From assembly GCA_963932145.1 (NCBI GenBank), contig OZ010577.1:16345889-16409888 (forward strand): 64,000 nucleotides of DNA. The letters are read 5' to 3'. Below the pieces are notes generated by a model. The model searched no databases. It saw nothing but the letters and a program-made list of their open reading frames with translations, and was not told where the DNA came from. The translations under genes were made by a program, and so were the position numbers. Within the stretch, counting starts at the first letter, position 1, and each line of letters begins with the position of its first letter. This document shows positions 12,091-24,859 of this stretch, piece by piece. This stretch comes from Acanthosepion lycidas. Taxonomy: Eukaryota; Mollusca; Cephalopoda; Sepiida; Sepiidae.

Positions 12091-13799
12091 CATTTAACTT
12101 TATGAACAGGCAAGAGCATCCTCTAAAACCGGCTTACAATTATTTTTCATTCGAACTCATACAGTGAGCGTAGCATGCAAAGGATTCGACTCATATAACA
12201 GGGATTTCCTTGAAAAACTGTGTGAACGCAAAATGGGTGATCGCTGTATGTTTCTCTCCTGCCGTGCGTTCTATTTACCTTTACATTCTTTCATTTAACT
12301 TTATGAACAGGCAAAAGGCTCCTCTAAAAGCTGCTTACAATTATTTTTCATTCGAACTCATACAGTGAGCGTTGCATGCAAAGGTTACGACTCACGTAAC
12401 AGGGATTTCCTTGAAAAACTGTGTGGACGCAAAATGGGTGATCGCTGTATGTTTCTCTCCTGCCGTGCGTTCTATTTACCTTTACATTCTTTCATTTCAC
12501 TTTATGAACAGGCAAGGGCCTCCTCTAAAAGCGGCTTACAATTATTTTTCATTCGAACTCCTACAGTGAGCGTAGCATGCAAAGGATACTGTTCATATAA
12601 CAGGGATTTCTTGAAAAACTGTGTGGACGCAAAATGGGTGATCGCTGTATGTTTCTCTCCTGCCGTGCGTTCTATTTACCTTTACATTCTTTCATTTCAC
12701 TTTATGAACAGGCAAGAGCCTCCTCTAAAACAGGCTTACAATTATTTTTCATTCGAACTCATACAGTGAGCGTAGCATGCAAAGGTTACGACTCACGTAA
12801 CAGGGATTTCCTTGAAAAACTGTGTGGACGCAAAATGTGTGATCGCTGTATGTTTCTCTTCTGCCGGGCGTTCTATTTACCTTTACATTCTTTCATTTAA
12901 CTTTATGAACAGGCAAGAGCCTCCTCTAAAACCGACTTACAATTATTTTTGATTCGAACTCATACAGTAAGCGTAGCATGCAAAGGATTCGACTCATATA
13001 ACAGGGATTTCCTTGAAAAACTGTGTGGACGCAAAATGGGTGATCGCTGTATGTTTCTCTCCTGCCGTGCGTTCTATTTACCTTTACATTCTTTCATTTA
13101 ACTTTATGAACAGGCAAAAGGCTCCTCTAAAAGCTGTTTACAATTATTTTTCATTCGAACTCATACAGTGAGCGTTGCATGCAAAGGTTACGACTCACGT
13201 AACAGGGATTTCCTTAAAAAACTGAGTGGGCGCAAAATGGGTGATCGCTGTATGTTTCTCTCCTGCCGTGCGTTCTATTTACCTTTACATTCTTTCATTT
13301 CACTTTATGAACAGGCAAGGGTCTCCTCTAAAACCGGCTTACAATTATTTTTCATTCGAACTCATACAGTGAGCGTAGCATGCAAAGGATACTATTCATA
13401 TAACAGGGATTTCCTTGAAAAACTGTGTGGACGCAAAATGGGTGATCGCTGTATGTTTCTCTCCTGCCGTGCGTTCTATATACCTTTACATTCTTTCATT
13501 TAACTTTATGAACAGGCAAGAGGCTCCTCTAAAAGCTGCTTACAATTATTTTTCATTCGAACTCATACAGTGAGCGTAGCATGCAAAGGTTACGACTCAC
13601 GTAACAGGGATTTCCTTGAAAAACTGTGTGGACGCGAAATGGGTGATCGCTGAATGTTTCTCTCCTGCCGTGCGTTCTATTTACCTTTACATTCTTTCAT
13701 TTCACTTTATGAACAGGCAAGGGTCTCCTCTAAAACCCGCTTACAATTATTTTTCATTCGAACTCATACAGTGAGCGTAGCATGCAAAGGATACTATTC

Positions 13800-15760
13800 A
13801 TATAACAGGGATTTCCATGAAAAACTGTGTGGACGCAAAGTGGGTGATCGCTGTATGTTTGTCTCCTGCCGTGCGTTCTATTTACCTTTACATTCTTTCA
13901 TTTAACTTTATGAACAGGCAAGAGCCTCCTCTAAAAGCTGCTTACAATTATCTTTCATTCGAACTCATACAGTGAGCGTAGCATGCAAAGGTTACGACTC
14001 ACGTAACAGGGATTTCCTTGAAAAACTGTGTGGACGCAAAATGGGTGATCGCTGTATGTTTCTCTCCTGCCGTGCGTTCTATTTACCTTTACATTCTTTC
14101 ATTTAACTTTATGAACAGGCAAGAGGCTCCTCTAAAAGCTGCTTACAATTATTTTTCATTCGAACTCATACAGTGAGCGTAGCATGCAAAGGTTACGACT
14201 CACGTAACAGAGATTTCCTTGAAAAACTGTGTGGACGCAAAATGGGTGATCGCTGTATGTTTCTCTCCTGCCGTGCGTTCTATTTACCTTTACATTCTTT
14301 CATTTAACTTTATGAACAGGCAAGAGCCTCCTCTAAAAGCTGCTTACAATTATTTTTCATTCGAACTCATACAGTGAGCGTAGCATGCAAAGGTTACGAC
14401 TCATGTAACAGGGATTTCCTTGAAAAACTGTGTGGTCGCAAAATGGGTGATCGCTGTATGTTTCTCTCCTGCCGTGCGTTCTATTTACCTTTACATTCTT
14501 TCATTTAACTTTATGAACAGGCAAGATGCTCCTCTAAAAGCTGCTTACAATTATTTTTCATTCGAACTCATACAGTGAGCGTAGCATGCAAAGGTTACGA
14601 CTCACGTAACAGGGATTTCCTTGAAAAACTGTGTGGACGCAAAATGGGTGATCGCTGTATGTTTCTCTCCTGCCGTGCGTTCTATTTACCTTTACATTCT
14701 TTCCTTTAACTTTATGAACAGGCAAGAGCCTCCTCTAAAATCGGCTTACAATTATTTTTTCATTCGAACTCATACAGTGAGCGTAGCATGCAAACGTTAC
14801 AACTCACGTAACAGGGATTTCCTTGAAAAACTGTGTGGACGCAAAATGGGTGATCGCTGTATGTTTCTCTCCTGCCGTGCGTTCTATTTACCTTTACATT
14901 CTTTCATTTAACTTTATGAACAGGCAAGAGGCTCCTCTAAAAGCTGCTTAGAATTATTTTTTATTCGAACACATACAGTGAGCGTAGCATGCAAAGGTTA
15001 CGACTCACGTAACAGGGATTTCCTTGAAAAACTGTGTGGACGCAAAATGGGTGATCGCTGTATGTTTCTCTCCTGCCGTGCGTTCTATTTACCTTTACAT
15101 TCTTTCATTTAACTTTATGAACAGGCAAGAGCCTCCTCTAAAATCGGCTTACAATTATTTTTTCATTCGAACTCATACAGTGAGCGTAGCATGCAAAGGT
15201 TACGACTCACGTAACAGGGATTTCCTTGAAAACCTGTGTGGACGCAAAATGGGTGATCGCTGTATGTTTCTCTCCTGCCGTGCGTTCTATTTACCTTTAT
15301 ATTCTTTCATTTCACTTTATGAACAGGCAAGGGTCTTCTCTAAAACCGGCTTACAATTATTTTTCATTCGAACTCATACAGTGAGCGTAGCATGCAAAGG
15401 ATACTGTTCATATAACAGGGATTTCCTTGAAAAACTGTGTGGACGCAAAGTGGGTGATCGCTGTATGTTTCTCTCCTGCCGTGCGTTCTATTTACCTTTA
15501 CATTCTTTCATTTAACTTTATGAACAGGCAAGAGGCTCCTCTAAAAGCTGCTTAAAATTATTTTTCATTCGAACTCATACAGTGAGCGTAGCATGCAAAG
15601 GTTACGACTCACGTAACAGGGATTTCCTTGAAAAACTGTGTGGACGCAAAATGGGTGATCGCTGTATGTTTCTCTCCTGCCGTGCGTTCTATTTACCTTT
15701 ACATTCTTTCTTTTAACTTTATGAACAGGCAAGCGGCTCCTCTGAAAGCTGCTTACAATT
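13800..15760 (+). repeat. Second copy of the left T7 block
   Basis: Right-hand partner of the block at about 1540-3500. It carries TTTGTCTCC at 13858, TATCTTTCATT at 13949, GTGTGGTCGC at about 14431, and T7 units at about 14755 and 15161. Small differences from the left copy include AACTCACG at about 14800 in place of GACTCACG, TTTTTTATTCG at 14956, and one unit fewer between the T7 units. The intervening 5.3-13.7 kb is of a different subtype. Confidence 0.75.
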
Positions 15761-15764
15761 ATTT

Positions 15765-17977
15765 TTCATTCGAACTCATACAGTGAGCGTAGCATGCAAA
15801 GGTTACGACTCACGTAACAGGGATTTCCTTGAAAAACTGTGTGGACGCAAAATGGGTGATCGCTGTATGTTTCTCTCCTGCCGTGCGTTCTATTTACCTT
15901 TACATTCTTTCATTTAACTTTATGAACAGGCAAGAGCCTCCTCTAAAATCGGCTTACAATTATTTTTTCATTCGAACTCATACAGTGAGCGTAGCATGCA
16001 AACGTTACGACTCACGTAACAGGGATTTCCTTGAAAAACTGTGTGGACGCAAAATGGGTGATCGCTGTATGTTTCTCTCCTGTCGTGCGTTCTATTTACC
16101 TTTACATTCTTTCTTTTAACTTTATGAACAGGCAAGAGGCTCCTCTAAAAGCTGCTTACAATTATTTTTCATTCGAACTCATACAGTGAGCGTAGCATGC
16201 AAAGGTTACGACTCACGTAATAGGGATTTCCTTGAAAAACTGTGTGGACGCAAAATGGGTGATCGCTGTATGTTTCTCTCCTGCCGTGCGTTCTATTTAC
16301 CTTTACATTCTTTCATTTAACTTTATGAACAGGCAAGAGGCTCCTCTAAAAGCTGCTTACAATTATTTTTCATTCGAACTCATACAGTGAGCGTAGCATG
16401 CAAAGGTTACGACTCACGTAACAGGGATTTCCTTGAAAAACTGTGTGGACGCAAAATGGGTGATCGCTGTATGTTTCTCTCCTGCCGTGCGTTCTATTTA
16501 CCTTTACATTCTTTCATTTCACTTTATGAACAGGCAAGGGTCTCCTCTAAAACCGGCTTACAATTATTTTTCATTCGAACTCATACAGGGAGCGTAGCAT
16601 GCAAAGGATACTATTCATATAACAGGGATTTCCTTGAAAAACTGTGTGGACGCAAAGTGGGTGATCGCTGTATGTTTCTCTCCTGCCGTGCGTTCTATTT
16701 ACCTTTACATTCTTTCATATAACTTTATGAACAAGCAAGAGCCTCCTCTAAAAGCTGCTTACAATTATTTTTCATTCGAACTCATACAGTGAGCGTAGCA
16801 TGCAAAGGTTACGACTCACGTAACAGGGATTTCCTTGAAAAACTGTGTGGACGCAAAATGGGTGATCGCTGTATGTTTCTCTCCTGCCGTGCGTTCTATT
16901 TACCTTTACATTCTTTCATTTAACTTGATGAACAGGCAAGAGGCTCCTCTAAACGCTGCTTACAATTATTTTTCATTCGAACTCATACAGTGAGCGTAGC
17001 ATGCAAAGGTTACGACTCACGTAACAGAGATTTCCTTGAAAAACTGTGTGGACGCAAAATGGGTGATCGCTGTATGTTTCTCTCCTGCCGTGCGTTCTAT
17101 TTACCTTTACATTCTTTCATTTAACTTTATGAACAGGCAAGAGCCTCCTCTAAAAGCTGCTTACAATTATTTTTCATTCGAACTCATACAGTGAGCGTAG
17201 CATGCAAAGGTTACGACTCATGTAACAGGGATTTCCTTCAAAAACTGTGTGGTCGCAAAATGGGTGATCGCTGTATGTTTCTCTCCTGCCGTGCGTTCTA
17301 TTTACCTTTACATTCTTTCATTTAACTTTATGAACAGGCAAGAGGCTCCTCTAAAAGCTGCTTACAATTATTTTTCATTCGAACTCATACAGTGAGCGTA
17401 GCATGCAAAGGTTACGACTCACGTAACAGGGATTTCCTTGAAAAACTGTGTGGACGCAAAATCGGTGATCGCTGTATGTTTCTCTCCTGCCGTGCGTTCT
17501 ATTTACCTTTACATACTTTCATTTAACTTTATGAACAGGCAAGAGCCTCCTCTAAAATCGGCTTACAATTATTTTTTCATTCGAACTCATACAGTGAGCG
17601 TAGCATGCAAACGTTACGACTCACGTAACAGGGATTTCCTTGAAAAACTGTGTGGACGCAAAATGGGTGATCGCTGTATGTTTCTCTCCTGCCGTGCGTT
17701 CTATTTACCTTTACATTCTTTCATTTAACTTTATGAACCGGCAAGAGGCTCCTCTAAAAGCTGCTTAGAATTATTTTTCATTCGAACACATACAGTGAGC
17801 GTAGCATGCAAAGGTTACGACTCACGTAACAGGGATTTCCTTGAAAAACTGTGTGGACGCAAAATGGGTGATCGCTGTATGTTTCTCTCCTGCCGTGCGT
17901 TCTATTTACCTTTACATTCTTTCATTTCACTTTATGAACAGGCAAGAGTCTCCTCTAAAACCGGCTTACAATTATTT
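15765..17977 (+). repeat. 11-unit duplication, copy 1
   Basis: The sequence recurs 2213 bp to the right (11 units, two of which carry an extra T). Shared rare markers at +2213 are ACAGGGAGCG (about 16585), TTTCATATAAC (about 16714), TAACTTGATG (16921), AAACGCTGC (about 16953), CTTCAAAAAC (about 17235), AAAATCGGTG (about 17459), ACATACTTTC (about 17512) and GAACCGGCAAG (about 17735). Differences seen are few: GAGGCTCC at about 16338 against GAGCCTCC at 18551, and GTGTGGTCGC at about 17247 against GTCTGGTCGC at about 19460. The last ~50 bp (17927-17977), with CATTTCACTTT and GAGTCTCC, have no partner at the end of copy 2. Confidence 0.85.
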
Positions 17978-20139
17978 TTCATTCGAACTCATACAGTGAG
18001 CGTAGCATGCAAAGGTTACGACTCACGTAACAGGGATTTCCTTGAAAAACTGTGTGGACGCAAAATGGGTGATCGCTGTATGTTTCTCTCCTGCCGTGCG
18101 TTCTATTTACCTTTACATTCTTTCATTTAACTTTATGAACAGGCAAGAGCCTCCTCTAAAATCGGCTTACAATTATTTTTTCATTCGAACTCATACAGTG
18201 AGCGTAGCATGCAAACGTTACGACTCACGTAACAGGGATTTCCTTGAAAAACTGTGTGGACGCAAAATGGGTGATCGCTGTATGTTTCTCTCCTGTCGTG
18301 CGTTCTATTTACCTTTACATTCTTTCTTTTAACTTTATGAACAGGCAAGAGGCTCCTCTAAAAGCTGCTTACAATTATTTTTCATTCGAACTCATACAGT
18401 GAGCGTAGCATGCAAAGGTTACGACTCACGTAATAGGGATTTCCTTGAAAAACTGTGTGGACGCAAAATGGGTGATCGCTGTATGTTTCTCTCCTGCCGT
18501 GCGTTCTATTTACCTTTACATTCTTTCATTTAACTTTATGAACAGGCAAGAGCCTCCTCTAAAAGCTGCTTACAATTATTTTTCATTCGAACTCATACAG
18601 TGAGCGTAGCATGCAAAGGTTACGACTCACGTAACAGGGATTTCCTTGAAAAACTGTGTGGACGCAAAATGGGTGATCGCTGTATGTTTCTCTCCTGCCG
18701 TGCGTTCTATTTACCTTTACATTCTTTCATTTCACTTTATGAACAGGCAAGGGTCTCCTCTAAAACCGGCTTACAATTATTTTTCATTCGAACTCATACA
18801 GGGAGCGTAGCATGCAAAGGATACTATTCATATAACAGGGATTTCCTTGAAAAACTGTGTGGACGCAAAGTGGGTGATCGCTGTATGTTTCTCTCCTGCC
18901 GTGCGTTCTATTTACCTTTACATTCTTTCATATAACTTTATGAACAAGCAAGAGCCTCCTCTAAAAGCTGCTTACAATTATTTTTCATTCGAACTCATAC
19001 AGTGAGCGTAGCATGCAAAGGTTACGACTCACGTAACAGGGATTTCCTTGAAAAACTGTGTGGACGCAAAATGGGTGATCGCTGTATGTTTCTCTCCTGC
19101 CGTGCGTTCTATTTACCTTTACATTCTTTCATTTAACTTGATGAACAGGCAAGAGGCTCCTCTAAACGCTGCTTACAATTATTTTTCATTCGAACTCATA
19201 CAGTGAGCGTAGCATGCAAAGGTTACGACTCACGTAACAGAGATTTCCTTGAAAAACTGTGTGGACGCAAAATGGGTGATCGCTGTATGTTTCTCTCCTG
19301 CCGTGCGTTCTATTTACCTTTACATTCTTTCATTTAACTTTATGAACAGGCAAGAGCCTCCTCTAAAAGCTGCTTACAATTATTTTTCATTCGAACTCAT
19401 ACAGTGAGCGTAGCATGCAAAGGTTACGACTCATGTAACAGGGATTTCCTTCAAAAACTGTCTGGTCGCAAAATGGGTGATCGCTGTATGTTTCTCTCCT
19501 GCCGTGCGTTCTATTTACCTTTACATTCTTTCATTTAACTTTATGAACAGGCAAGAGGCTCCTCTAAAAGCTGCTTACAATTATTTTTCATTCGAACTCA
19601 TACAGTGAGCGTAGCATGCAAAGGTTACGACTCACGTAACAGGGATTTCCTTGAAAAACTGTGTGGACGCAAAATCGGTGATCGCTGTATGTTTCTCTCC
19701 TGCCGTGCGTTCTATTTACCTTTACATACTTTCATTTAACTTTATGAACAGGCAAGAGCCTCCTCTAAAATCGGCTTACAATTATTTTTTCATTCGAACT
19801 CATACAGTGAGCGTAGCATGCAAACGTTACGACTCACGTAACAGGGATTTCCTTGAAAAACTGTGTGGACGCAAAATGGGTGATCGCTGTATGTTTCTCT
19901 CCTGCCGTGCGTTCTATTTACCTTTACATTCTTTCATTTAACTTTATGAACCGGCAAGAGGCTCCTCTAAAAGCTGCTTAGAATTATTTTTCATTCGAAC
20001 ACATACAGTGAGCGTAGCATGCAAAGGTTACGACTCACGTAACAGGGATTTCCTTGAAAAACTGTGTGGACGCAAAATGGGTGATCGCTGTATGTTTCTC
20101 TCCTGCCGTGCGTTCTATTTACCTTTACATTCTTTCATT
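17978..20139 (+). repeat. 11-unit duplication, copy 2
   Basis: Partner of 15765-17977. Identity ends at about 20139, where CATTTAACTTT and AAAATCGGC replace the CATTTCACTTT and AAAACCGGC of copy 1. Downstream (20140-20390) the sequence follows the end of the left block at 5059-5310, including GCGTTTCTAT and TCTAAAGGATGC, so the duplication lies inside the longer 13.8-20.4 kb homology to the left block. Confidence 0.83.
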
Positions 20140-20396
20140 TAACTTTATGAACAGGCAAGAGCCTCCTCTAAAATCGGCTTACAATTATTTTTTCATTCGA
20201 ACTCATACAGTGAGCGTAGCATGCAAACGTTACGACTCACGTAACAGGGATTTCCTTGAAAAACTGTGTGGACGCAAAATGGGTGATCGCTGTATGTTTC
20301 TCTCCTGCCGTGCGTTTCTATTTACCTTTACATTCTTTCATTTAACTTTATGAACAGGCAAGAGTCTCCTCTAAAGGATGCTTACAATTATTTTTC

Positions 20397-23300
20397 ATTA
20401 GAACTCATACAGTGAGCGTAGCATGCAAAGGTTACGACTCACGTAACAGGGATTTCCTTGAAAAAATGTGTGGACGCAAAATGGGTGATCGCTGTATGTT
20501 TCTCTCCTGCCGTGCGTTCTATTTACCTTTACATTCTTTCATTTAACTTTATGAACAGGCAAGAGGCACCTCTAAAAGCTGCTTACAATTATTTTTCATT
20601 CGAACTCATACAGTGAGCGTAGCATGCAAAGGTTACGACTCACGTAACAGGGATTTACTTGAAAAACTGTGTGGACGCAAAATGGGTGATCGCAGTATGT
20701 TTCTCTCATGCCGTGCGTTCTATTTACCTTTACATTCTTTCATTTAACTTTATGAACAGGCAAGAGGCTCCTCTAAAAGCTGCTTACAATTATTTTTCAT
20801 TCGAACTCATACAGTGAGCGTAGCATGCAAAGGTTACGACTCACGTAACAGGGATTTCCTTGAAAAACTGTGTGGACGCAAAATGGGTGATCGCTGTATG
20901 TTTCTCTCCTGCCGTGCGTTCTATTTACCTTTACATTCTTTCATTTCACTTTATGAACAGGCAAGGGTCTCCTCTAAAACCGGCATACAATTATTTTTCA
21001 TTCGAACTCATACACTGAGCGTAGCATGCAAAGGATACTATTCATATAACAGGGATTTCCTTGAAAAACTGTGTGGACGCAAAGTAGGGGATCGCTGTAT
21101 GTTTCTCTCCTACCGTGCGTTGTATTTACCTTTACATTCTTTCATTTAACTTTATGAACAGGCAAGAGCCTCCTCTAAAAGCTGCTTACAATTATTTTTC
21201 ATTCGAACTCATACAGTGAGCGTAGCATGCAAAGGTTACGACTCACGTAACAGGGATTTCCTTGAAAAACTGTGTGGACGCAAAATGGGTGATCGCTGTA
21301 TGTTTCTCTCCTGCCGTGCGTTCTATTTACCTTTACATTCTTTCATTTAACTTTATGAACAGGCAAAAGGCTCCTCTAAAAGCTGCTTACAATTATTTTT
21401 CATTCGAACTCATACAGTGAGCGTTGCATGCAAAGGTTACGACTCACGTAACAGGGATTTCCTTGAAAAACTGTGTGGACGCAAAATGGGTGATCGCTGT
21501 ATGTTTCTCTCCTGCCGTGCGTTCTATTTACCTTTACATTCTTTCATTTCACTTTATGAACAGGCAAGGACCTCCTCTAAAAGCGGCTTACAATTATTTT
21601 TCATTCGAACTCCTACAGTGAGCGTAGCATGCAAAGGATACTGTTCATATAACAGGGATTTCTTGAAAAACTGTGTGGACGCAAAATGGGTGATCGCTGT
21701 ATGTTTCTCTCCTGCCGTGCGTTCTAATTACCTTTACATTCTTTCATTTCACTTTATGAACAGGCAAGAGCCTCCTGTAAAACCGGCTTACAATTATTTT
21801 TCATTCGAACACATACAGTGAGCGTCGCATGCAAAGGTTACGACTCACGTAACAGGGATTTTCTTGAAAAACTGTGTGGACGTAAAGTGGGTGATCGATG
21901 TATGTTTCTCTCCTGCCGTGCGTTCTATTTAACTTTACATTCTTTCATTTCACTTTATGAACAGGCAAGGGTCTCCTCTAAAACCGGCTTACAATTATTT
22001 TTCATTCGAACTCATACAGTGAGCGTAGCATGCAAAGGATACTATTCATATAACAGGGATTTCCTTGAAAAACTGTGTGGACGCAAAATGGGTGATCGCT
22101 GTATGTTTCTCTCCTGCCGTGCGTTCTATATACCTTTACATTCTTTCAGTTAACTTTATGAACAGGCAAGAGGCTCCTCTAAAAGCTGCTTACAATTATT
22201 TTTCATTCGAACTCATGCAGTGAGCGTAGCATGCAAAGGTTACGACTCACGTAACAGGGATTTCCTTGAAAAACTGTGTGGACGCAAAATGGGTGATCGC
22301 TGTATGTTTCTCTCCTGCCGTGCGTTCTATTTACCTTTACATTCTTTCATTTAACTTTATGAACAGGCAAGAGCCTCCTCTAAAACCGGCTTACAATTAC
22401 TTTTCATTCGAACTCATACAGTGAGCGTAGCATACAAATGTTACGACTCACGTAACAGGGATTTCCTTGAAAAACTGAGTGGGCGCAAAATGGGTGATCG
22501 CTGTATGTTTCTCTCCTGCCGTGCGTTCTATTTACCTTTACATTCTTTCATTTAACTTTATGAACAGGCAAGAGCCTCCTCTAAAACCGGCTTACAATTA
22601 TTTATCATTCGAACTCATACAGTGAGCGTAGCATGCAAAGGATTCGACTCATATAACAGGGATTTCCTTGAAAAACTGTGTGAACGCAAAATGGGTGATC
22701 GCTGTATGTTTCTCTCCTGCCGTGCGTTCTATTTACCTTTACATTCTTTCATTTAACTTTATGAACAGGCAAAAGGCTCCTCTAAAAGCTGCTTACAATT
22801 ATTTTTCATTCGAACTCATACAGTGAGCGTTGCATGCAAAGGTTACGACTCACGTAACAGGGATTTCCTTGAAAAACTGTGTGGACGCAAAATGGGTGAT
22901 CGCTGTATGTTTCTCTCCTGCCGTGCGTTCTATTTACCTTTACATTCTTTCATTTCACTTTATGAACAGGCAAGGGCCTCCTCTAAAAGCGGCTTACAAT
23001 TATTTTTCATTCGAACTCCTACAGTGAGCGTAGCATGCAAAGGATACTGTTCATATAACAGGGATTTCTTGAAAAACTGTGTGGACGCAAAATGGGTGAT
23101 CGCTGTATGTTTCTCTCCTGCCGTGCGTTCTATTTACCTTTACATTCTTTCATTTAACTTTATGAACAGGCAAGAGACTCCTCTAAAAGCTGCTTACAAT
23201 TATTTTTCATTCGAACACATACAGTGAGCGTCGCATGCAAAGGTTACGACTCACGTAACAGGGATTTTCTTGAAAAACTGTGTGGACGTAAAGTGGGTGA

Positions 23301-24780
23301 TCGATGTATGTTTCTCTCCTGCCGTGCGTTCTATTTAACTTTACATTCTTTCATTTCACTTTATGAACAGGCAAGGGTCTCCTCTAAAACCGGCTTACAA
23401 TTATTTTTCATTCGAACTCATACAGTGAGCGTAGCATGCAAAGGATACTATTCATATAACAGGGATTTCCTTGAAAAACTGTGTGGACGCAAAATGGGTG
23501 ATCGCTGTATGTTTCTCTCCTGCCGTGCGTTCTATATACCTTTACATTCTTTCATTTCACTTTATGAACAGGCAAGAGGCTCCTCTAAAAGCTGCTTACA
23601 ATTATTTTTCATTCGAACTCATACAGTGAGCGTAGCATGCAAAGGTTACGACTCACGTAACAGGGATTTCCTTGAAAAACTGTGTGGACGCAAAATGGGT
23701 GATCGCTGTATGTTTCTCTCCTGCCGTGCGTTCTATTTACCTTTACATTCTTTCATTTAACTTTATGAACAGGCAAGAGCCTCCTCTAAAACCGGCTTAC
23801 AATTATTTTTCATTCGAACTCATACAGTGAGCGTAGCATGCAAATGTTACGACTCACGTAACAGGGATTTCCTTGAAAAACTGAGTGGGCGCAAAATGGG
23901 TGATCGCTGTATGTTTCTCTCCTGCCGTGCGTTCTATTTACCTTTACATTCTTTCATTTCACTTTATGAACAGGCAAGGGTCTCCTCTAAAACCCGCTTA
24001 CAATTATTTTTCATTCGAACTCATACAGTGAGCGTAGCATGCAAAGGATACTATTCATATAACAGGGATTTCCTTGAAAAACTGTGTGGACGCAAAATGG
24101 GTGATCGCTGTATGTTTCTCTCCTGCCGTGCGTTCTATTTACCTTTACATTCTTTCATTTCACTTTATGAACAGGAAAGAGACTCCTCTAAATGCTGCTT
24201 ACAATTATTTTTCATTCGAACACATACAGTGAGCGTCGCATGCAAAGGTTACGACTCACGTAACAGGGATTTTCTTGAAAAACTGTGTGGACGTAAAGTG
24301 GGTGATCGATGTATGTTTCTCTCCTGCCGTGCGTTCTATTTAACTTTACATTCTTTCATTTCACTTTATGAACAGGCAAGGGTCTCCTCTAAAACCGGCT
24401 TACAATTATTTTTCATTCGAACTCATACAGTGAGCGTAGCATGCAAAGGATACTCTTCATATAACAGGGATTTCCTTGAAAAACTGTGTGGACGCAAAAT
24501 GGGTGATCGCTGTATGTTTCTCTCCTGCCGTGCGTTCTATTTACCTTTACATTCTTTCATTTCACTTTATGAACAGGCAAGAGGCTCCTCTAAAAGCTGC
24601 TTACAATTATTTTTCATTCGTACTCATACAGTGAGAGTAGCATGCAAAGGTTACGACTCACGTAACAGGGATTTCCTTGAAAAACTGTGTGGACGCAAAA
24701 TGGGTGATCGCTGTATGTTTCTCTCATGCCGTGCGTTCTATTTACCTTTACATTCTTTCATTTAACTTTATGAACAGGCA
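20397..24780 (+). repeat. Mosaic satellite block related to 7-12 kb
   Basis: From TTAGAACTC at 20397 the sequence switches from left-block type to units resembling 6.9-12.9 kb, with an interior stretch at about 20640-21820 matching 9780-10960. Two units lack one base (GGGATTTCTTG, about 21658 and 23064). Two nearby stretches, 21818-22153 and 23224-23560, share GTCGCATGC, GACGTAAAG, GATCGATG and a TATATACC variant, at an offset of 1406 bp. The reading frame stays open for 312 codons at 23827-24765 because most units there have TCA at unit positions 31-33. Confidence 0.7.
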
Positions 24781-24859
24781 AGAGGCTCCTCTAAAAGCTG
24801 CTTACAATTATTTTTCATTCGAACTCATACAGTGAGCGTAGCATGCAAAGGTTACGACT

